NCBI RefSeq assembly: GCF_037126465.1
Contig: NC_088202.1
Coordinates: forward strand, 86,470,160-86,534,159
DNA length: 64,000 nucleotides
Direction: 5' to 3'
Source of the DNA: Ornithodoros turicata
Lineage: Eukaryota > Arthropoda > Arachnida > Ixodida > Argasidae
The notes beneath the pieces were generated by a model. It was not told where the DNA came from. It did not search any database and worked only from the letters and a program-made list of their open reading frames with translations. Positions 33,057 to 43,746 of this stretch are shown here, in pieces (the first letter of the stretch is position 1; every line of letters begins with the position of its first letter). A program made the position numbers and the translations under genes.

Positions 33057-34330
33057 GTAGCTCTGAGAGCAATACGGGATCCGGAGGAACAACAGATAAC
33101 AGCGGCATCCGACGTTACCGCACAGCCTTCTCCAGGGAGCAACTGGCTCGCTTAGAGAAAGAGTTCTGCAGGGAGAACTATGTGTCTCGTCCACGACGCT
33201 GTGAGCTGGCAGCCTTGCTAGATCTTCCGGAGAGTACAATAAAGGTTCGTTAGTGCATCATGCTTTCTGAAATTCCGTGTGACACGTATAAGCTCTAAAC
33301 TGGATGAATTATTACAAGCTTTGGTAAATTGCGGAAGGACTCCACGAAAGCGAGGCGATAATGGGAGCTATCAAATCCAAGCTCATCAATGTGATGCATG
33401 TCACTTCGAAGGAGTAGTGCGATTGTTGGCTTGCCGTGTTCTGTGAATATCTTGTCTACTAAGATTTGCTACTGATTGCAGTTTTGTCTTGTTTCTTCCT
33501 GAATAAACGTTCGGCCCCCAGTTGTAATGTTAATCTCATAACAGATGCGTAGGACAGAAGTGAAGTTGAGCTGAACCCTAAGAGTTTGAATCAGTTCGTA
33601 GCTGATAGCAGAGAGTCTAGCCCTCTATTCGTGCAGAGTCGTCTGTTTTCTACAGCGAAATGGTTGCTATTTGGTGACAAGTTTGTTTGGTGGAAAGATG
33701 CAGGATATGGGGAATCGTATCGACGACAAATTACCAACGATGTGCCAGCTTTTAATCGCGACGTCGTTTTCTTCTCAGGTTTGGTTCCAGAACCGACGGA
33801 TGAAGGACAAAAGACAGCGCATGGCCCTAGCTTGGCCATACGCAGACCCGCACTTTGCCGCTTATATGCTGAACGCCGCTGCCGCCGCCGCTGCCACAGG
33901 CGGCTACCCGTACCCTCTGCCGGCCAGTTCACTACCTTTCTCCTATTATTCCGCCTTGTCTTCCATGGGCGGCCATCGCTACCATGGTTACGGAGTACCC
34001 TCCACGACCGCGGGACGACCTCCATCGCCCACAGTCCTTCCTCCAACGTCCTACCTTCGAAGCCATTCCATGGAGCCTGCCGGTACTCCACTGACGTGCA
34101 ACAGCCCGCCCGTTCAGGCATGTACCGGGCCAGAATCATGCCGCTGTACCTTTCTTGGCTACAACCCCACGACTGAAACTCCAGTCGCCCACCAATCACA
34201 TCCGCACTCTCGGACACCTCCTCAAATGTCTCCAGAAACGGCTCCCGGCCACACGAAAACGCCTGCAACGACAGAGACGCCAAAGCCTAACCTATTTCGA
34301 CCTTTCAAGACAGACTCCGAGAAAGTGTGA
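33057..34330 (+). CDS. eve: Even-skipped homeodomain transcription factor (partial, two exons)
   Basis: Spliced CDS: 33057-33244 joined to 33779-34330. The exons encode 62 and 183 residues; the N-terminal exon is not in view. Homeodomain residues 1-46 ([20 protein letters not shown] onward, ending LPESTIK) are in the first exon and 47-60 ([14 protein letters not shown]) in the second. Gln50, Asn51, Arg53 and Arg5 are present, as needed for binding TAAT-type DNA. The helix-3 KDKRQR ending and [13 protein letters not shown] are diagnostic of eve/Evx. After the homeodomain come [16 protein letters not shown], a seven-Ala run (33875-33895), a Pro/Ser/Thr-rich region, and LFRPF (34292-34306), like the LFKPY Groucho-recruiting peptide of insect Eve. 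Eve is a nuclear repressor in segmentation, neurons and the posterior growth zone (family knowledge). The TGA at 34328 ends it. Very secure identification. Confidence 0.96.
33245..33778 (+). other. eve homeodomain intron (phase 0, codon 46/47)
   Basis: The intron splits Lys46 and Val47, the position shared by Evx/eve genes of many animals. The 3' site is clear (TTTTCTTCTCAG before GTTTGG at 33779). The 5' site AAG/GTTCGT is weak (T at +3, C at +4) but is the only GT that restores KVWFQ in frame. The phase-1 acceptor of the upstream exon is TGTCTTTGTAG (AG at 33055-33056); a second AG at 33059-33060 is a possible alternative. Confidence 0.85.
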
Positions 34331-35192
34331 CGTCAAGCTTCAAAAGTCCGTGCATGAATGAACGCTTACTGTATCAACAGTGGTACTCTTATCGTGGACC
34401 GTCTAAACGCAATGGGGAGTGCTACGATTACTGAATTTCTGCGTAGCTCACTTACTATTCGAAATAGAAATTTACTCTTAGAAACAAAATCCCAATGAGA
34501 CTGATTGCTGCGCGTATACAAGATATGCCATGCACTCACATTCGTTGTGTAAGAAACAGGAAGAAATGAAACAGTGCAAAGGAGAGCTTTGCAAGGAAAC
34601 AGCGTACGAAACGAGTGGAAAAAAAAAGTACACACTGTATTTATTCTCGTTCCCGTGCACGCACTGTATTTCCACCGTTCCCCACCGCGTTTATGACAAG
34701 AGTTGTTCCGCCAAAGAGTTGTTCCTGATATCGAAGAGAATTGAGCGGCCTTTCATATTCAGGCCCCACAGACGACGTTTTGAACAATACTCATGACAAT
34801 AATTAATTGAAGTAGTTCACAATAGTGAAATAGTCAGTTGAAACCGTACGGCTCCTAAAGATGTCCGTAAACGCGAGAAGACGTTGCAGTGATTCCCTTT
34901 CCGGCCATCGGGCTTATCAGTACTTTACACCCTGTATTTATTCAGACCACTCGATCCCATCAACATTTCCACTGCGTATAGCTTATCTATATCCTGTACA
35001 TATTTTTTGAGACTGTATATATTGTGTATGAGATGCTTCATATTTGTACATATCGTACTTAACAATCCTGAAGTAAAATACGTCAAATTCTGTGAATTTG
35101 TGTAGTTCGTTTATCTATCCGGTTCTTTACAGAAGCACTGTTCGGGGCACGGTACTTAAGCCATGTCTTAAGCCACGCAAACGCCACGGTTC
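34331..35192 (+). other. eve 3' UTR and downstream, no other gene
   Basis: A/T-rich sequence after the stop codon. No canonical AATAAA occurs before 35227, where the motif belongs to a LINE-like tail. An AGTAAA variant lies near 35072. Short frames on both strands are not supported. Confidence 0.5.
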
Positions 35193-35260
35193 TTTGACTG
35201 GCCAACCTTTCCTTTCTTTTTTTCTTAATAAACATACCCTCTCCCCCCCCCCCCACGCAA
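35193..35260 (+). mobile_element. LINE 3'-tail fragment
   Basis: TGGCCAACCTTTCCTTTC, a T-rich run, then AATAAA (35227-35232) and a C-rich run. It matches the 3' ends at 36480-36535 and 47030-47090. Very short 5'-truncated copy. Confidence 0.5.
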
Positions 35261-36079
35261 ATAGCCTGTTTGCACGAGGTAGCTTGCTTCAAAAAACTTG
35301 TGGAGAGGGATATATGTTTAATAGAAAGACAAGTGAAAAGGGGAAATGTCAGCCAGGCTGATGTCGGCTTGCTAAACTTGTTGATGTAAAACTATACTAA
35401 CTGGAACGCATACCCAGAGGAACCTGAGAAAACCTTCAGCTAACACCATTATATTCCAGTCAAGCATCCATATAGATTCTGTAATTATTTACGGTATCGG
35501 ACAGCACAAAATACGTCCACACTTGCAGACTCGACTGATGACAGATATATACGATAGTCACGCTTCGTCAGTTTGCAGGGCGTAACATTTAAGGTTCTAT
35601 GTGGTACAGTCCCAAGGACATTAAATTATGTTCCTCTATTACAGGACACAGCACTCTATATGTATATGGCGTTGTCGTTTTGTAGAATATACTTTGCAAC
35701 ACACGGTAAATATACTCGAAATTATTATTTATGGAACATATGCGTGCTGATATTGGCAACATTTTTATGCGTTGAATAAACAACAACAGCAACAACCGAC
35801 ACACGATGATGATATGAAGTGTTGTGGTCACCGATGAAGTTGCCGTAAAGTCGGCAGGTCCCATTTATGGGGTTCTCCATTTTTATTTCTAAAATATCCA
35901 TTCGTTCGCCGTAAAAGTAAACAAATGATAAACAACAACAACAATTATATTCTGACGATGAAGTGGGGTGAAATGATGACTTCGGCAGAGGTTTGCGTGA
36001 TTCAACATTCATATTTGACCCCAAAAGGGGGGGGGGGATCAATGTAATTCATAGAAAAAACCGCAAGAAAGTAGGCGAG
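35261..36079. other. No gene; retroposon-like repeats with CAACAA runs
   Basis: CAACAACAGCAACAACC near 35781-35798 and CAACAACAACAA near 35933-35942, each near (GAT)n-like sequence, resemble tails of short retroposons on the minus strand. G run at 36027-36036. Confidence 0.4.
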
Positions 36080-36090
36080 CTGGATGTTAC

Positions 36091-36535
36091 CACGACGTCT
36101 CCAACGGCCACAAGAGACACTCCTCCACCGGCTGCGCCTCAACTTGGCATACACGCCACCGGTCCAGCACATGATGGGGAGGCAGATCTCGGCCCTCTAC
36201 GACGTTCGCGAAGTGGTTGCGGACACGTCGCACCTCCTGCTGACCTTCCCCAAGTACACCAACCATCGCGCCACGCTTTCCTGCTGCCTCGAGCGCTTCC
36301 AGCACAACCAACTGACGCTGGCCGCACTTCTTGACCCTGTGCCTCAGCACCAACAATGGGCCGTCACAAGTGTTTTATTGCACTTTCTGCAGAGCACTGG
36401 CCTGGCCACCAAGCTCTGAGATGTGCGCTCCAGGAGTCCCACGCCACTTTTTCTTTTTTTTTAAATGGAATAGCATGCCGACTTTGGTCTGGCAGACCTT
36501 TCCTTCTAATAAATGTATATCCACCCCCACCCCCC
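36091..36535 (+). mobile_element. 5'-truncated LINE with ORF2 C-terminus
   Basis: A perfect 11-bp direct repeat CTGGATGTTAC (36080-36090 and 36536-36546) delimits a 445-bp insertion. An open frame runs from the first base to a stop ending at 36419 (about 110 codons): LLHRLRLNLAYTPP, TSHLLLTFPKYTNHRATLSC, HNQLTLAALLDPVPQ, HFLQSTGLATKL. The layout (a Cys/His region with HLLLxCPxY-like motif, then an end at the RT-protein terminus) fits the C-terminus of a non-LTR retrotransposon ORF2. The Cys usually found after LLLT is Phe here. A 3' UTR with AATAAA (36508-36513) and a C-rich tail follows. Dead on arrival by 5' truncation. Confidence 0.75.
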
Positions 36536-36611
36536 CTGGATGTTACGGACTTCCATACTTGGATACTCTGAGATTGAGGAGAAACTTCACGAAACACAAC
36601 AAGGTCTTAAT

Positions 36612-36705
36612 GATGAAAGAATGAAGTCACTGAAAACGTTAGCTAGCTGTAGGACTTGTACTTTCTATGTGTTCCGGCCCCAGAACATCAATTCCCAATA
36701 AGATC
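36612..36705 (-). mobile_element. Type-2 SINE fragment
   Basis: AATGAAGTCACTGAAAACG, GTTAGCTAGCTGTAGGA, ACTTTCTATGTGTTCC and CCCAGAACATCAATTCCC match 39790-39915, but the central tRNA-like anticodon/B-box part is deleted. Confidence 0.65.
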
Positions 36706-38189
36706 TTCTAGCGTTTCGTCAAGTTTTTCCTCAATATCGGGGTATCCAAGCATGGAAGGTAATTTCTTTTTTTTCCCGTCGGAAGGGAACTCGGCTCCCA
36801 CAGACGACTTAGAAAAGAATTGTCAAGTTAGACAAATGATCCATGACTAAAGTGATTTCTCCCAAAGGGGAGATGACAGGCACCGCTGAGTCGTGGTCGG
36901 GGTGCTGAGTTGGCCGGCGTCCGAAATGCACGACCTTGACTGTCATACGGTGCATTTTCGCATTGACGACAACGTCAAAGCACTTCTGAAGGCCGGGAAA
37001 AGCGCTGGCGGCAACAGTAACCCCATGATCACCTGTCGCCCGCACCTTTCAGTTGCTTCAAGAAATTCGCTGCCGCTGCGGTAATCTCTACTTCCGAAAA
37101 TTGCAGTTAACAAAAGCTTGAATTCTGAACACAAGAACTGGTGAGGCCATTACTTTCCGCAAACACCATTTACTAGTCGAACAGCTTAAGCGATTTCATT
37201 TATCGTATACCCTCCTCTCAGTCTTTTTGCGAAGCGGCATTGTTTTACGACCAGCACGTTTAGGACGCTTCAAAGTTCAACGGACCTTAGAACAGTATTA
37301 CGAGAATTACAATAAAGGAGCCAAGGTGGATGTTTTACGAGGGTTACCATATTAGCGGCGTGCTTTACCCTCATCTCTTTAGCCGGCTGCTGCTAGTTCC
37401 TCGCTTTGACCCGCGGCCACTGGCAACGATGCCAATGGCCATCATTGCAATTCAAGAGCGCGCCGTCTGCTTCATGTCTTACGTCGGCCTGCTATCAATG
37501 GGCAAACTGCACGGGAGCAGCAAGGCTGACGAGGATGTTCCTGGGCGGATGCCATGGCCTATATGGCGTCAGAGTAGCACTGTCTATACAACAATACATG
37601 CAACTCAGAAATCAGTCTCGCCTTACTTCCGTTATGAGGTAACCAGGTCCCAATGGGGTTTTACGTAGCAAAGTAAATGCGCCCGTACCATTGAGGCATC
37701 TCAAGCAAATTAAAGCAAGAAACAATACTTCGAGCGTGACCATCGACAGGCACGGAAACATTGAAGGAGGCGCAAAAACATCGGTAAACTTTACCTTTTG
37801 GACACTCGATTCTGTGCTGTCTGGGCGTTAGTTGACACGTTATTTGACATTTCGGTCTACTTTGAAAGTTCGGTGAAAGGGTGGAGGAGCACAGTGCCGC
37901 CTCACGCGTCGAACATGAGCTTTAACTTTCGGAAACAAAACAAAAACAAATGTATTGGGTGACTCTATCGGAACTGCATGCCCTTAGCTTGGGTTGCATT
38001 TTCTGTTTTCTTTTAATATTTTTCCAGGGCGCAAGAGGCGACAGTGTGCTCTTTCACCCTCTGACATTGTGGGTGAAGGAAAGTCGCGCCTCCAAAGATG
38101 CGCAATGAACAAAATCAAGAAAAAAAATTGTGTTTTTCACGAATTTTTTGCGGACGATCTATCGAACGGATTTTTGTTCTGAAAACGGC
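36706..38189. other. No gene recognised
   Basis: A minus-strand frame at 36809-37045 and a plus frame at 37330-37668 show no known motif. Nothing else supported. Confidence 0.45.
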
Positions 38190-38421
38190 TCCGGTATCAG
38201 GTGACCGAAGGGACCAGATGTTCTCATTGGGACAACTTTGTAGCTTTTATAATTAAAAAGTTAATTACTGAAAGTTAATTAAGACATTGCCTTAGCAGTT
38301 TGCTAATGTCCTCCTAAGGAGTGCCCTTCAGCATATGGTATATCGCAATTGATTTCATCTCGGAAAGTGATGTATATATATTTTAAAAATATGTTCGCAT
38401 TTAGCTGGGACACCCAGTATA
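38190..38421 (-). mobile_element. Repeat end, GGGACACCCAGTATA terminus
   Basis: On the minus strand the sequence begins TATACTGGGTGTCCCAGCTA, then AATGCGAAC, a terminus like that at 20763 (TATACAGGGTGGTCC). It includes GTTAATTACTGAAAGTTAAT. The opposite end was not found. Confidence 0.45.
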
Positions 38422-39780
38422 TAGGCAGACTAAGCAATCACGCACTGTACAGGGGATCATGACGTGATGGCCCATGTTCTGCGGATTAGTGTGGACCACC
38501 TGGTTTGGACCTATTTGGACCTATGCGGTTGTAATGGAGGTGATACGCGATTGATGAGGTTCGTAATTTACATGACTAAATTCCAGATGCCATGAAGGAA
38601 GAATACGCGTGCTTCATGCCCTCTTGCATCACACACCGCTCTCCGCGGGAGTGGACGTCCCTAGTTTGTCCATTTTGTTCGTGCAATATATCGTTCACGT
38701 AATACTGTTCATGAAAACGGCACTCTATATACAGCACGGTATGGTTATGATATATAGTTGTGTATAACGGTATAGTTATAACGGTATAGTCATGCTATTC
38801 TGAGTTACAGTATATCTAGGTATATACAGTCTATATCTATGTATCTATGTCTGCCTATATATCTACATATCTATGTCTATATATCTACAGAGCTACCGAG
38901 CTTGCTCTGGCCATGTATAACTGCCGAGGATAGGGTTTTAATAGTGTGTCAAACACGAAAGGCTCGAAGCAAGGGGTGCAAGCCCGTATTTTAAACGACT
39001 ACCCTCGGGCGTCCTTTGTTGCAGTCACGCATTAAATCTCACCATAAACGACGTGGCATATCAACTGCCCCCAGAGCTATGTCGTTCTTGGGTCTGCTTC
39101 AGAGAATCCATACATTGTTTGTATCTTCAAGACAAAGATGGGCTGTTTTGCGAAAGGATGTTAAACCGTGTTGTCTGACACACGCTGGGAGAGCAGGATC
39201 GACAGTGTCAAAGTTATCAGATTCCAAGCAGCAAGCATCAAAAATGCACCTAATGATCTGGGGCACACTACAGACGACTTAAAAACGTGGTGAAGCGGAA
39301 TCTCCTGTCATCTACAAAAATTTGAGTTGCTGATGAGTTTGGTGATTTGTTACTATCTGCTTGCACCTGTGAATGTAAACAAGACACTGCAGTGTAAAAC
39401 TGCGGACCTGGATTGCGTTGCAGCGCAATAATTTCGTCAAGAACTTTCGAGACGTCGGGTTGGGTGCAGTTCTGCCGGCACTGCAAAAGAACTTGCTGGC
39501 AGGAGCCAGACGTCACCACGAAATTTAGGTCCAAGAGAGCGAAAAGAAAGTGAGAAGGAGGAAATATATGCTCGTTTACAAACATTGGAACTGAAAAAGA
39601 AGGTGAAGAAACGGTTTCGTCGCCGGGAGCGGGAGACACGTTCAAGAATCGGTGTTTCGTGCGTCGGTTTACAGAGCAGCATTTCACATCGGGTTTTCAC
39701 ATGGCAACCTTCTGTTTTGTCAATTACTGGGGCTTTGGCTGCAATGAATCACGAAGATAAACGCGGGTAAATTACCGAAA
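38422..39780. other. No gene; TATC-type simple repeat at 38815-38892
   Basis: Irregular TATCTATG/TATATCTAC repeats at 38815-38892. An overlapping pair of frames at 39268-39770 (one rich in Lys/Arg/Glu) does not contain a recognisable domain. Confidence 0.45.
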
Positions 39781-39945
39781 GTCAACGATGAAAGATGAAA
39801 GTCACTGAAAAGGTTAGCCAGCTGTAGGAGTCGAACCCACATCTTCTGGATTGCCGGTCCAGTGTATTTGTCCCTTCTATGTTGTTCCAGCCTCAGAACA
39901 TCAGTTCTCTCATACCGAAAGTCGACTATATCCTCACGCGTAATG
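39780..39945 (-). mobile_element. tRNA-derived SINE (type 2)
   Basis: On the minus strand: GGACCGGCAATCCAGAAG, then GTGGGTTCGACTCCTACAGC (B-box GGTTCGACTCC at about 39826-39836), GCTGGCTAACC, TTTTCAGTGAC, TTTCATC. The upstream portion carries an A-box-like region less clearly. A fragment occurs at 36612-36705. Possibly a Ruka-like tick SINE; that name is a suggestion only. Confidence 0.65.
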
Positions 39946-41154
39946 AACCAGAGACCCTGACGGGGAGGACTCATGTGCGGAGTTGAAGTTAAAGGCAAGA
40001 TATGTGCTCTAGACTTCTTCAGCAAGGTTCGGACGTGAACCGAGTCGTTTTCGAACATCACTGTGGTACTCAGTATGTTGCTCACTATTCTAATGACAGT
40101 ATATAGCCAGTGCTGAGAGGAGTTTCTTGAAGTTAACACGTAAACTGCTTGTGCACAGATAAGTTGCCATGCCTTTCAATGTTCTCAATCGAAAGATAAA
40201 CAGCAGAATTTGTTGAATCATACCAGAAAAAAAGGAAAGAAAAACTGTTTTGGAAGATTGTAAATGTATACCTCACCCTTTATAGAATTCTTGTTGTTAT
40301 GGGAAAATTTATTATGTACGTAACGCACAACTTGTACTGAACACTAACTAAACCAATGGCAACAGGAAACCTTAGAACCAAGAGTTCTGTATTCACATGA
40401 ACATGTATAAAATAGATAATCAAGTAGAGTGCACAGAAGTGTACTAAGACAACGTAGTAAATATTTCGTGCTGAAGCATTGCTGTTGTTGTTTTGTCGCT
40501 GATGATTAGGTTATTTACGGCGCAAACGAAATTCTGGCCATGATGCTGTTTCCTTTTTTTTTTTTTCCTGCTGTCATAACCTTGACATCAGACCCCGCTC
40601 GCAGCACCGGGCACCGCGCTTGCCTTGAGACACCCCTGCTCCCAGATATCACAACACCATACGAGTTTACGTACACGCTTCTGGCGTAGACATATCCGTA
40701 CATTGCACTCTTTATTCGCTGCTAAAATTATTGTAGAGGAAAAGGATGCCGTCAATGGACGGTAGATAGACACGGTTTGCAATATTTGAAGCACACGGTC
40801 AGTTGCGCCGGAGCTCCTTTCTCTGGTCTCTGCTCTTCGCAAGACATTCTGTAAACAGACTGCGAACCAGCTTTTCTTCGACTTGCAGAATCTAATTGTC
40901 ATCAGTCGTATTGAGTTATGAGGGCTCCATTTGTTAAACGGCATCCATTGTTAACATCCAACGGTTAAACGGCAACATTAAAGCGTTTTAAACGGTGGGG
41001 TGCACAGCCAGTCCCTCTTTTTCGCTGAGCACTCCGAGTTAGCAGAAGCTATAGGTGCATCACCTAGCGAGCGGTGATCTTTTTGGCTCAGTTCATTTTA
41101 TGTTCTTGCGTGCCATGCAGCATTGGGAATCATTTAATAATTAAAGGCTGGTGT
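39946..41154. other. No gene recognised
   Basis: T run at 40553-40566. Short frames without motifs. Confidence 0.45.
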
Positions 41155-41276
41155 GGCGTAGATCCCAAGCTCGGCCCGTGGCCCGGGCTCGAAAGCTGGG
41201 GGCAGCCCAAGCTCGATTCGCGGGCCAGGCCGGGCTGGGTGCCACGGGCCAGTCCTGCCCATCTCAGTCTCTACTA
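41155..41276. mobile_element. GGCCCG-rich hAT-like fragment
   Basis: Clustered CGGCCCGTGGCCCGGGC, GCGGGCCAGGCCGGGC and GCCACGGGCC, ending CCCATCTCAGTCTCTA. Composition and the TCTCTA end resemble the hAT-like ends at 20078 and 14257. The left boundary is not clear. Confidence 0.45.
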
Positions 41277-43084
41277 ACGACTATATACCGGCTGGACCAA
41301 GGCACGTGAGGTTAGAGGTCGCACAATGTCTTCTTTTTACGACGTATTATACGTGGTAAAAAGTGTCGTGAAGAGGTACTGGCAGTAAAGTGCATGTAAT
41401 GCACGGGAAAATACGATAATCTGACGGGTTACAACTTGCCTGTCTCGGTACGCTGGTAATTGATACGATTCTGATGTCTCAAGCATCAATGCGGCAAGTG
41501 GTATACCGATTAGCTTAGTTCGTGTAAATATTTGCGTTGTATATGAATGAGAGGACTTGCCGGATTCATCATTTCAGTGCAACGACTTTTCGATGATGAA
41601 ATTTGTGCGCTACCAATGTTGCCAAATGCTCACCAGGCATAAAATGAACCATTTAGTTCCACCATCGCTATATATAGTGTCTTCGCTTTGAGTCAATCGA
41701 CTTTGGCTTTCTCCCACTCTCATCAGAGAGGCCCGTTAAAACTGTGCCAGTATCCAAAGCAACTGGCGGGAGGGATATCAGATACGTCGTACAGGTGGGC
41801 ATGAGAAAAGAGCACACACAAAAGAGAGATAAATTGCAACTGCACGTCTCTTGAGAGCACCAAAAACATTTTCTGGAAAGTCACGCGCACTTGACGTACA
41901 CATTTTCCAGTAGAGAAAGGTAGAGATGGTCAACTTATGGTGCTCGGCTAATGTACGATTTCTCGGAGGCACCATTACTATTTTTGGCGGCTTTTGCCGC
42001 AAATGGTTGGTCAGCACGTACAATAGGAGTGGTCATTCGCGGGTCAGTTGAACGCGCGAACCACACGCTTGTTGAACCAGCCATCAACGTGACCGCGACC
42101 AGCACCCGCAAACCCACCACTCTGACAAACAAGCTCGTTATTTATTATCCCCAAGTTCCCAAAACAAATTTCATCCCCGCAATCACCTTCAGTGTTCGCG
42201 AAGACACTGAACAAAACGGAAATACTAGAGTCAGCGTTAAAAGCCTCTCCGACTGGAATATGGCTTCAAAACGCGGAGCTGCAGGGAAACAAAGGGACAA
42301 CTGAAGAAAACCATCTAACAATACAACCCACCATTTCATGGTTTTCTAGGCGTCTTTGTCCCACCATGTCTTGCCGCTGGCAACCACTGCCAGACAGCCA
42401 AGTGTTGAGCATCCGTGGTTCACCCCTAGCACCACTCTGGTCGAGGACCGCCGCCAAAGGCTAATTGCGCTTTAGGAGACAAAGGCAACCACCCATGGGG
42501 CCTTTTAGACGTCGTAGTACAACCTTGCTTCGTCTATTGTGGGGAAAAACGAAAAGTTTAGCCGCGAATACGTACAAGACCGGTATATTGCTTCGTACTG
42601 CAGATGGATTGTTCCGTCCGAGATGGTGGGGTGCCATTCGTCGTCTTGTGATGGGCCGGAGGCTCTCTCGCATGATAAACGATGCTCAGATGAGCGGCGC
42701 TCTCCGGCAATGGCTCTTTTTATGCCCCCTATTTGCTTCGGTGACGCTCGTCGCAGGCTCCGCAATATGGGGTGTGTAACAGAAGGCCGTGCTTTTCCAA
42801 CTAAGAAATTGCGCTCTCAATGAGCTATAAAAAGCCATAAGCTTTAATTACTCTTCTTCCTCGGCCAGCTCAGGCTGCGATAATTATTTTTTTTTATTGT
42901 TTCCTACACGCCGACAGAGTACCTATTGAGGAACGAAAATGCGTCGTGATACACTGACGAAATGTGAACGGCGAGAAAGTTAAATCGTTCCAAGCGCGAG
43001 CTAGCCAAGTCGTTCCCGCGCTTTACTAAAGTGCTCGACCTCCGTTTTTTCACCAATATTTTTTTTTAATTCCGCGTTAGCGCC
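41277..43084. other. No gene recognised
   Basis: Overlapping frames of 80-117 codons at 41951-42823 on both strands have no domain I recognise. They could be a decayed transposon, but I cannot name one. Confidence 0.4.
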
Positions 43085-43320
43085 TCGAAGCAAGTGTGAC
43101 GTACAGACATAGACAGATAGAGAGAGGAGAGCAGGAAGGCGTGGGGGACAGAGGGGAGTTAGTATACGTACTGGGCCGACTTCAGGAGAAGCTGTGCCGA
43201 CATTCGTCTGGAAAGTCAGCCGAAAAACCCAGGACAGCATGCACAGCACAGCCGATGCCGGGATTCAATCGGCGTGGAAGGCGATCAACCTAACCACTAC
43301 GCCATACGAGTTGGTGACCA
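43085..43320 (-). mobile_element. Type-1 SINE, near complete
   Basis: On the minus strand from about 43313: CGTATGGCGTAGTGGTTAGG (A-box region), GATTGAATCCCGG (B-box, about 43256-43268), GTGCTGTGCATGCTGTCCTGG, TCCAGACGAATGTCGGCAC, TGAAGTCGGCCCAG, CTCTCTATCTGTCTATG, ending near GCTTCGAGGCGC. Matches 57405-57662. Confidence 0.82.
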
Positions 43321-43469
43321 CGAATATTGCTAAGTGTATCGTAAGTCGTATAAAAAAAGAACGCAATTATTGTATGTGGCAACGTGAGAGAGTCGCAGGG
43401 AGCCTTCATTATATACAAGTTGTATACTTGATACCTTAGCCACACGGCAAACCTAATCCATCAAAGAGA

Positions 43470-43600
43470 ATGGCACCTCCTAACCAACCATCATCTCGAA
43501 TGACATCGTTCTCTCCCCTGATTTGTTGAAAACAGGAGGCGTACGCCTTTTTTTGTGACAATTATGCAGAACATAATTGTTCGAACATAAGCGACGCGCG
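43470..43600. mobile_element. MITE family A fragment
   Basis: AACCAACCATCATCTCGAAT, GACATCGTTCTC, GATTTGTTGAAAACAGGAGG, CGTACGCC and TTTTGTGACAATTATG match the left arm and centre of the copy at 20376-20593. The outer terminus and the right arm are missing. Confidence 0.75.
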
Positions 43601-43609
43601 CAAGTGGCC

Positions 43610-43746
43610 GTGACTGGGCCATCGTGCTGGGCCGGGACGGGCCGCATAAAAACATGAAGGTCCGGGCCCTAGCTGGGCCGGGCCATTTTTCGATGCGCCC
43701 GGGCCGGGTCGACCCCCGGAAAAATCGGCCCGTGCAGGGCTCTAAG
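43610..43746 (-). mobile_element. GGGCCGG-rich hAT-like end
   Basis: On the minus strand it begins TTAGAGCCCTGCACGGGCC, a widespread type of hAT terminus, followed by clustered CCGGCCC motifs. The partner end is missing, so the element is truncated. Confidence 0.6.

Noticed and set aside
33591..34283. 230-codon minus-strand open frame
   Set aside because: It lies antisense to the eve exon and arises from that exon's codon bias; it has no homology of its own.
39268..39770. THAP-type transposase relic
   Set aside because: A few Cys/His and basic residues are suggestive, but the conserved THAP spacing could not be shown in any one frame.
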